From an uncultured Burkholderiales bacterium (GTDB taxonomy: Bacteria; Pseudomonadota; Gammaproteobacteria; Burkholderiales; Burkholderiaceae_D), in contig CALMOR010000215.1 of the NCBI GenBank assembly GCA_937872165.1, positions 1 to 6,354 on the forward strand: DNA of 6,354 bases, in the 5' to 3' direction. The first letter of the stretch is position 1; the number at the start of each line of letters is the position of its first letter. Below the pieces are notes generated by a model. The model saw only the letters and a program-made list of their open reading frames with translations, had not been told where the DNA came from and ran no database searches. The position numbers and the translations under genes were made by a program. Below, piece after piece: positions 1 through 6,354 of the stretch.

Positions 1-3000
1 GGACAACCGGGCTTCGACGGGTTGCACGGTTCGCTGCATGCAGCTCGTTCGGACGATGGAGCATCGGCCGGTGCGGTGCGCGTGGCCGTCGATGTCGACG
101 GCCACGACGCGACCGTCACGGCGCCCGGCCTCTTCGACGATCCGCTGCTGCGCTTCGCGCGGCTCGGCGCGCATGTCGAGATCGACGCGAAGGAGAGCGA
201 TCTCGAGGTCCGGGTCTCGAAGGCCTCGATCGACAACCCCGACCTGGCGGGCACGGTCGACCTGACCTTCCGTCGCGGCCCGAACAGCGGCAGCTGGAAC
301 GAAGCGACGCATGGCGGCCGCGGCTGGATCGACCTCGACGCCCGCCTGACGCGCGCCGCGGTCGAGCGGGTTCCGCGGTACATGCCGAACATCATCGGCC
401 AGAAGGCGAGGCTCTATCTCTTCAAGTCGCTGCTCGGCGGCCGGGGCACCGATGCGAGGCTGCGCATGCGCGGCGCCCTCGAGCGTCTCGACCTGCGGGC
501 GATGCCCGGTGCGCTCGCGACACCGGACCCGGTGTCGGTGGCGGACGCGCTGATCGCCGTGCGCGACGGCAGGCCGGTTCCGGCCGACGGGTCCGCGGGA
601 AGCGACGACGCGGTCTTCCACGCGGTCGTCAAGGTCCAGGGCGCGACCCTCCTGTACGGACCCGCGCGCGATCCCAACGCGCCGCCCCCGACGGTCGACG
701 GCGTCGTGCAGCCGGTGCTGCCGTCGATCCCGTGGCCGGTGTTCCAGGACCTCGACGCCGACATCGTCTTCGACCAGGCGCGCATGACGATCTACGGCCA
801 TTCGACGCGCGCCTTCGGCTTCAGGCTGACCGACATCAAGGCCGAGCTTCCCGCGCTGGCCGATCCGGCGCACGTGCTGCGCGTCGTCGGCCGCGGCAGC
901 GGCCCCGCGCAGGACCTCGTCCGCTTCATCAACGAGAGCCCGGTCGCGCGCTGGACCAAGGGTTTCACGTCGACCACCCGTGTCACCGGCAACGCGTTGT
1001 TCGCGCTCGCGCTCGACCTGCCGCTGACGCATCCGCGCGACGCGTCGGTCGCGGGCAGCGTCCGGTTCGGCGGCAACGACCTCGCCCTCAACGCGACCGT
1101 GCCGCCGTTGACGCACGTCGACGGGCGCATGGACTTCACCGACCGCGGCCTGACAATCGACGCGATCAGCGCCCGTTCGCTCGGCGGTCCGTTGCGCATC
1201 GAAGCGGCGACCGGTCGCGACGGCTACATCGATTTGTCGGCCGACGGCACGCTCGACATCGCGGGCATGCATGCGGCCGCCCGCGACGAAGCGGCCGAGG
1301 GTCTTTCGACGCCGCTGTCGAACGCGATCACGCGGGCCGGCCCCTGGCTGACCGGAAGCGCGCGGTACAAGGTCGCACTGCGCGTGCGCAGCAAGCGCGT
1401 GGCCGAGCTGGCCGACGAGAGCTCCGCATCGGCCACACCGCCTTCGACGGCGCCCGACCTGCTGATCGAGTCGGACCTCGCGGGCCTCGGCATCGCGCTG
1501 CCCGAGCCGCTCTCGAAGCCCGCCGACGCGACGTGGCCCCTCCGGATCGCGATCAAGCGCACCGCGGCCACGACGCCGTCGGGCAGCGATCGCGAGGAGA
1601 TCCATCTGGAGCTCGCCGACCGGCTCGACGCGACCGTCGGACGCCGGCGCAATGAGGCGGGCCAGCTCACCGTCGCGAGCGCGGCCTACCGCGTCGGCGA
1701 CGCGACGCCGGTCATCGACGGTCCGCCCGACCTGCGCATCGCGTTGCCGAGCCTCGACGTCGACGCATGGCGCGACGTGGTCCGCCGGTTGATGGCGACA
1801 CCGTCTCCGACCGGTCCGGCCGCGATCCCGCCGAAGGTCGCCGCGACGGCGCCCGCCAACCTCGACAAGCTGTTGCCGCGCCATGCCAGCCTGAAGACGC
1901 CGCTGCTGCGGGCGGCTGGCCGCGAGTTCACCAACGTCGCACTCGCGGCCGAAAGGTCGGAATCGGGATGGCAGGGCGACGTGGCTTCCGACCAGGTCGC
2001 CGGCCACCTCTCGTACACCGACGTGTCCGGTCGCGCGCCGCCGAAGAACGGCGTCGCGCCGGCCTCGTCGGGCCGCGTCGTCGCGCGCCTCGAGCGACTG
2101 ATCGTCCCGTCGCCCGAGCCGGGCGCCGCGCCGGCCGGGCAGGCCCTCGATGCGAAGATGCAGAAGGACCTGCCGGCGATCGATCTCGTGGCGGACCGCT
2201 TCGAACTGCGCGGCCGCTCCTTCGGTCGACTCGAAGTCGTCGCCGACAACGTCGGCGAAGGCGACGATCGTGCGTGGCGACTCGACACGCTCGGCCTGAC
2301 GATGCCCGAAGCCCGCTTCACCGCCAGCGGCACCTGGGGCCATCGCGGCGACGCGGAGGCGACTCGCCTCGACTTCGACATCGCGGCATCGGACCTCGGT
2401 GCGTTGATGGATCGTTTCGGACTGGTGAAGACGATCCGCAGCGGGACGGCGCGACTGAAGGGCAGCGCAGGCTGGAACGGCGGCCCGTCGACGATCGACT
2501 TCGCGTCGATGACCGGCTCGATGCGGCTCGAAGCCGACAAGGGTCAGTTCCTGAAGGCGGACCCGGGCATCGCGAAGCTGCTCAACATCCTCAGCCTGCA
2601 GGGACTCGCGCGACGGCTCCGCCTCGACTTCGACGATGTCTTCGACGCGGGCTTCGCGTTCGACACGGTCCGTGCTGACGTGGCCGTCGACCGCGGCATC
2701 GCCGCCACCGACGACTTCCGCATGAAGGGCGTGCAGGCGACGGTGTCGATGGCCGGCGTTGCCGACCTCGAGCACGAGACCACGAACCTGCACGTGGTCG
2801 TGGTGCCCGACATCAACGCCGGCGCGGCGTCGCTCGGCGTCGCGGTGATAAACCCGGTGCTGGGACTGGCGACCTTCGCCGCGCAATACCTGTTCAGGGA
2901 CCGCATCTCGCGGGCGCTGACGTTTGAATACAATGTCGTCGGCCCGTGGCGCAGGCCCGACGTCACGAAGATCGATCGCAACGGCAAGGCGACGCCGGTC

Positions 3001-3057
3001 GTGCCCCGGACCACCGCGGCCTCGCGCGAACCCTCGGCTCCCGGCCGCGACGAATGA
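1..3057 (+). CDS. yhdP: YhdP family AsmA-like envelope protein, 5' end outside window (partial)
   Basis: The frame is open from base 1 to a TGA at 3055-3057, giving about 1018 codons. A TTG at 22 is only an internal codon, because the reading frame and YhdP-like sequence already run through codons 1-7. Full-length family members usually have about 1250-1400 residues, so the N-terminal membrane anchor and first few hundred residues are missing. Seen: an RYMPN segment at codons 126-130 followed by a G-R-G turn and a 'GALERLDL' stretch, as in the DUF3971 region. The C-terminal block at codons ~837-997 is the family hallmark (GQFLKADPGIAKLLNILSLQ, then VVPDIN, NPVLGLATF, FRDRIS, and YNVVGPWRRPDV near the end). 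In between are long amphipathic beta-type repeats. Known of the family: in E. coli, YhdP acts redundantly with TamB and YdbH as an inner-membrane-anchored, periplasm-spanning conduit for phospholipids to the outer membrane. Three Pro/Ala-rich stretches (around bases 1420-1458, 1798-1863 and 2104-2145) look like loops or linkers. Family identity is secure; transport function is inferred by homology. Confidence 0.95.
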   Translation, partial: GQPGFDGLHGSLHAARSDDGASAGAVRVAVDVDGHDATVTAPGLFDDPLLRFARLGAHVEIDAKESDLEVRVSKASIDNPDLAGTVDLTFRRGPNSGSWNEATHGGRGWIDLDARLTRAAVERVPRYMPNIIGQKARLYLFKSLLGGRGTDARLRMRGALERLDLRAMPGALATPDPVSVADALIAVRDGRPVPADGSAGSDDAVFHAVVKVQGATLLYGPARDPNAPPPTVDGVVQPVLPSIPWPVFQDLDADIVFDQARMTIYGHSTRAFGFRLTDIKAELPALADPAHVLRVVGRGSGPAQDLVRFINESPVARWTKGFTSTTRVTGNALFALALDLPLTHPRDASVAGSVRFGGNDLALNATVPPLTHVDGRMDFTDRGLTIDAISARSLGGPLRIEAATGRDGYIDLSADGTLDIAGMHAAARDEAAEGLSTPLSNAITRAGPWLTGSARYKVALRVRSKRVAELADESSASATPPSTAPDLLIESDLAGLGIALPEPLSKPADATWPLRIAIKRTAATTPSGSDREEIHLELADRLDATVGRRRNEAGQLTVASAAYRVGDATPVIDGPPDLRIALPSLDVDAWRDVVRRLMATPSPTGPAAIPPKVAATAPANLDKLLPRHASLKTPLLRAAGREFTNVALAAERSESGWQGDVASDQVAGHLSYTDVSGRAPPKNGVAPASSGRVVARLERLIVPSPEPGAAPAGQALDAKMQKDLPAIDLVADRFELRGRSFGRLEVVADNVGEGDDRAWRLDTLGLTMPEARFTASGTWGHRGDAEATRLDFDIAASDLGALMDRFGLVKTIRSGTARLKGSAGWNGGPSTIDFASMTGSMRLEADKGQFLKADPGIAKLLNILSLQGLARRLRLDFDDVFDAGFAFDTVRADVAVDRGIAATDDFRMKGVQATVSMAGVADLEHETTNLHVVVVPDINAGAASLGVAVINPVLGLATFAAQYLFRDRISRALTFEYNVVGPWRRPDVTKIDRNGKATPVVPRTTAASREPSAPGRDE

Positions 3058-3122
3058 TCCCGAGCCCCGATCGAGCGCTTCTTGCAAGCGGTTTCGCATC
3101 AACAGATCCACGTCCCCCATCG

Positions 3123-3968
<846 letters not shown>

Positions 3969-3975
3969 GAACCTC

Positions 3976-5457
3976 ATGAAACTGATCGAACCCCACCTCG
4001 CCGCGCTGTCGACCGCCAAGGACTGGTTCCTCGGCCGCTACGGCCTCACCGAAGCGGACGTCGGCGCGACGCTCGCCGAGATCTTCCAGCATCGCGTCGA
4101 CTACGCGGACCTCTACTTCCAGTACGCGCGCTCCGAGTCGTGGAGCCTCGAGGAAGGCCAGGTCAAGTCGGGCAGCTTCGACATCGAGGAGGGCGTCGGC
4201 GTGCGCGCCGTCACCGGCGAGAAGCAGGCCTTCTCGTATTCCGACGACATCAGCCGCGAGGCGATGATCGCCGCGGCCCGCGCCACCCGCGGCATCGCGC
4301 GCAGTGGTGTCGCGAAGACTAAGGCAGCGGTCGTCGCGCCCCGCGGGACGACGGGCGCTCGTATCGCGCTCTACGCGCCGATGGACCCGCTCGCGACGAT
4401 CGAGCCGGGCGCGAAGATCGCGTTGCTCGAGCGTCTCGAGAAGCTCGCCCGTGCACGCGACCCGCGCATCACGCACGTGATGGCCAACCTCGCGGGCACC
4501 TACGAAGTGGTGATGGTGGCCGCCTCGTCGCGCTTCGGCGGCGACGTGCTGGCCGCCGACATCCGTCCGCTGGTGCGGCTGTCGCTGACGGTCATCGCCG
4601 AGCAGGACGGGCGCCGCGAACAGGGCTTCGCGGGCGGCGGCGGCCGCTTCGGCTATGCGTTCTTCGACGCGGGCCGGCTCGAGCAGTACGCGAACGAAGC
4701 AGTCGATCAGGCGCTCGTCAATCTCGACGCGCGTTCCGCGCCCGCCGGTCCGACGACGGTCGTGCTCGGACCGGGCTGGCCCGGCGTGCTGCTGCACGAG
4801 GCGATCGGCCACGGGCTCGAAGGCGACTTCAATCGCAAGGGCTCTTCGGCGTTCTCGGGTCGCATCGGCGAACGGGTCGCCGCGAAAGGCATCACGATCG
4901 TCGACGACGGCACCATCCCCGACCGTCGCGGCTCGCTCAACGTCGACGACGAGGGCAACGCCACGCAGTGCACGACACTGATCGAGGACGGCATCCTCAA
5001 GGGCTACATGCAGGACACGCTGAACGCGCGCCTGATGAAGACCGGCATCACCGGCAACGGGCGGCGCGAGTCGTACGCCAGCCTGCCGATGCCGCGCATG
5101 ACCAACACCTACATGCTCAACGGCACGCGCGACCCGAAGGAGATCATCGCGTCGGTCGAGGACGGACTCTACGCGGTCAACTTCGGCGGCGGCCAGGTCG
5201 ACATCACGAACGGCAAGTTCGTGTTCTCGGCGACCGAGGCCTGGCGCATCGAGAACGGCAAGGTCACCTATCCGGTCAAGGGCGCGACCCTGATCGGCAA
5301 CGGCCCCGACGCGCTGACGCGCGTGTCGATGATCGGCAACGACATGGCGCTCGACGGCGGCATCGGCACCTGCGGCAAGGAAGGCCAGAGCATTCCGGTC
5401 GGACTCGGGCAGCCGACGCTGCGCATCGACGGCCTGACGGTCGGCGGCACCGGTTGA
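3976..5457 (+). CDS. tldD: Metalloprotease subunit TldD
   Basis: The product is 493 residues, close to the usual ~480. The N-terminal domain is easy to recognise (YADLYFQYARSESWSLEEG near residue 38, then EEGVGVRAVTGEK around residue 72). The catalytic motif HEAIGHGLEGDF gives His274, Glu275 and His279 as zinc ligands and general base (HExxxH). Cys466 in GIGTCGKEGQ matches the late Cys ligand known in TldD. Known: TldD pairs with PmbA/TldE to form a heterodimeric zinc protease in which TldD holds the active site. It threads unfolded peptides, removes the microcin B17 leader and degrades the antitoxin CcdA in E. coli. The cellular substrate here cannot be told from sequence, and pmbA is not in the window. 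The start ATG is 7 bases after the hydrolase stop; a weak GAGA at 3967-3970, partly inside that stop codon, is the only candidate ribosome-binding site, suggesting translational coupling. No motif is missing and no frame break is seen. Confidence 0.97.
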   Translation: MKLIEPHLAALSTAKDWFLGRYGLTEADVGATLAEIFQHRVDYADLYFQYARSESWSLEEGQVKSGSFDIEEGVGVRAVTGEKQAFSYSDDISREAMIAAARATRGIARSGVAKTKAAVVAPRGTTGARIALYAPMDPLATIEPGAKIALLERLEKLARARDPRITHVMANLAGTYEVVMVAASSRFGGDVLAADIRPLVRLSLTVIAEQDGRREQGFAGGGGRFGYAFFDAGRLEQYANEAVDQALVNLDARSAPAGPTTVVLGPGWPGVLLHEAIGHGLEGDFNRKGSSAFSGRIGERVAAKGITIVDDGTIPDRRGSLNVDDEGNATQCTTLIEDGILKGYMQDTLNARLMKTGITGNGRRESYASLPMPRMTNTYMLNGTRDPKEIIASVEDGLYAVNFGGGQVDITNGKFVFSATEAWRIENGKVTYPVKGATLIGNGPDALTRVSMIGNDMALDGGIGTCGKEGQSIPVGLGQPTLRIDGLTVGGTG

Positions 5458-5719
5458 TCGTCGGCCGACGCCTGTCGAGACCGGTCCCTTCCTTCCCTTC
5501 GATGATCGAGGCGACCCCATGAGCCGACCGTCCGACCCGTCGTTCCTTCGCGCGGGCGCCCCGCTCGCACCGCCGGGTCGAAGCCGACGGACGGTTCATG
5601 GAGCACGCCGACGGCGGGACGCAAGGTCGGCATGCTCGACATCACGCTGCGCAGCGTGCCGGTCCGCATCGGCCCGCACGTGACCTCCCGGACCTGAAGG
5701 ACGGGGGCACGCCCGGCCG
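5458..5719. other. 262-base interval without a convincing gene; possible decayed coding remnant
   Basis: This is the longest stretch in the window not covered by a recognised gene. It begins directly after the tldD stop with a 12-base perfect palindrome (CGTCGGCCGACG, 5459-5470) that lacks a T-run, so it is not a convincing terminator. No clear sigma-70 promoter is visible. Short protein-like segments occur in different frames: a Ser/Pro/Ala-rich start at 5519, EADGRFMEHADGGT from about 5580 to 5621, and KVGMLDITLRSVPVRIGPHV from about 5623 to 5682, ending at a TGA at 5695-5697. These could be one gene broken by two frameshifts, or chance in high-GC DNA. I recognise no family. Confidence 0.35.
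5519..5683 (+). CDS. Short ORF of 54 codons with good Shine-Dalgarno, function unknown (doubtful)
   Basis: ATG 5519 follows a GAGG at 5508-5511 with 7 bases between, the best-placed ribosome-binding site seen in this window. The ORF runs to a TGA at 5681-5683. The predicted peptide begins MSRPSDPSFLRAGAPLAPPG and then becomes Arg/Ala/Cys/Ser-rich, which is typical of a wrong frame in GC-rich DNA. The plausible reading is that a real start once led into another frame that has been shifted, or that this is chance. It has no recognised domain, signal peptide or membrane segment. Confidence 0.15.
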   Translation: MSRPSDPSFLRAGAPLAPPGRSRRTVHGARRRRDARSACSTSRCAACRSASART

Positions 5720-6354
5720 ATGCGCTTCGTTCCGTTCGGCCTGACGCCGCGCGCGCTGGCGCGGTTCGCGTCCGCCACCGCGGAGCGACGACGGGAAGCC
5801 CGCGGCGTCGCATCCGCGCAGTCGCGGGAGCGCGACCTGCGCGTCGACTTCTTCCGCGGCCTCGCGCTGTGGTTCATCTTCCTCGATCACGTGCCGGCCA
5901 ACATGGTCGGGCAGATGACGCTGCGCAACTTCGGCTTCTCGGACGCGACCGAGATCTTCGTCTTCATCTCCGGTTTCTCGGCGGCCGTCGCTTACGGCCG
6001 CTCCGAACGCAAGTTCGGCTTCGTGTACATGACGGCGCACGTGTGGCGGCGCTGCTGGCAGCTCTACGTCGCGCACCTCATCCTGTTCATCTTCTACACC
6101 GCGCAGATCGCGTGGCTCGCCGAGCGCTTCTCGAACTCGATGTACATCGAGGAGCTCAACATCACGCGCTTCCTCGAGGCGCCGCACGTGGCGCTGCTCG
6201 AAGCGCTGACGCTGCGCTTTCGTCCCGCCAACCTCGACATCCTGCCGCTCTACATCGTGCTGCTGCTGGTGTTCCCGTTCGTGCAACGCGCGTTGCGCGC
6301 GATGCCGACGACGACGCTCGCCGCGTCGTTCGCGGTCTATCTGGCGGCGCGCTT
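5720..6354 (+). CDS. opgC: OpgC-family membrane protein, N-terminal part (truncated by window end)
   Basis: The frame is open from ATG 5720 to the last base (211 complete codons); family members usually have roughly 360-400 residues, so the C-terminal part is outside. Residues ~38-93 carry the OpgC signature: RDLRVDFFRGLALWFIFLDH, then PAN, LRNFGFSDATEIFVF and ISGFSAAVAYG. Hydrophobic segments fall at about residues 44-60, 78-92, 112-133 and 174-190, with another starting near 198, giving a multi-pass inner-membrane protein. A basic, Arg/Ala-rich 37-residue leader precedes the conserved core. Known: OpgC proteins add succinyl groups to osmoregulated periplasmic glucans and resemble acyltransferase-3 proteins; the acceptor here is inferred. 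The frame is closed upstream by a TGA at 5681-5683, and ATG 5720 is the only ATG before residue 62, so the start is fairly safe. The ribosome-binding site is poor (AAGGA at 5697-5701 lies 18 bases away; a G-run at 5703-5707 is nearer). No glucan synthesis genes (opgG/opgH) are visible nearby. Confidence 0.88.
   Translation, partial: MRFVPFGLTPRALARFASATAERRREARGVASAQSRERDLRVDFFRGLALWFIFLDHVPANMVGQMTLRNFGFSDATEIFVFISGFSAAVAYGRSERKFGFVYMTAHVWRRCWQLYVAHLILFIFYTAQIAWLAERFSNSMYIEELNITRFLEAPHVALLEALTLRFRPANLDILPLYIVLLLVFPFVQRALRAMPTTTLAASFAVYLAAR

Noticed and set aside
732..1655. A 307-codon + strand open frame inside yhdP in another frame
   Set aside because: The product is Arg/Ala/Pro-rich and matches nothing; it lies fully within the conserved YhdP frame.
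2946..3122. An upstream GTG start at 2946 for the hydrolase frame
   Set aside because: It would overlap the conserved YhdP C-terminus by over 100 bases and add 59 residues of Arg-rich, out-of-frame-like sequence before the family's normal N-terminus.
5459..5470. A 12-base perfect palindrome just after the tldD stop, considered as terminator or operator
   Set aside because: There is no loop beyond the centre of symmetry and no following T-run, and short palindromes rich in CG are common at this base composition. It is noted only as part of the interval description.
5642..6286. A 214-codon minus-strand open frame rich in Glu, Arg, Asp and Val opposite opgC
   Set aside because: The charge-rich composition is the usual antisense shadow of a membrane protein gene; the + strand frame carries the clear OpgC signature.

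Overview
The window is a compact, GC-rich (roughly 70% by eye, not computed), single-strand gene block with strong G/C preference at third codon positions. It looks like chromosomal housekeeping DNA of a proteobacterium. The order yhdP - nitrilase-family amidohydrolase - tldD, with very short spacers, is a familiar arrangement in Beta- and Gammaproteobacteria. The high GC and the protein style favour a betaproteobacterium (Burkholderiales-like), but this is inference and no taxonomic marker is present.

Layout, all on the + strand: (1) positions 1-3057 hold the C-terminal ~1018 codons of a YhdP-type AsmA-like envelope protein whose start lies upstream of the window. (2) After a 65-base spacer, 3123-3968 encodes a 281-residue carbon-nitrogen hydrolase with an intact Glu-Lys-Cys triad. 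(3) Seven bases later, 3976-5457 encodes the metalloprotease subunit TldD with its HExxxH motif and a late Cys ligand candidate. (4) 5458-5719 is a 262-base stretch without a convincing gene. It contains a short ORF with a good Shine-Dalgarno sequence and scattered protein-like segments in three frames, possibly remnants. (5) From 5720 to the window end runs the N-terminal part of an OpgC-family multi-pass membrane protein, cut by the window edge.

The first three genes probably form one transcription unit. Their known family roles are phospholipid movement across the envelope (YhdP), repair or hydrolysis of small amide metabolites (Nit) and peptide proteolysis (TldD with its partner PmbA/TldE, not in the window). 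They share conserved neighbourhood more than an obvious common pathway. OpgC belongs to envelope glucan modification and, given the gap, is probably a separate unit.

I found no RNA genes, mobile elements, CRISPR arrays, prophage signatures or convincing Rho-independent terminators. I do not see an undescribed system here. The points most worth a second look are the odd 5458-5719 interval and the start-site question for the hydrolase.
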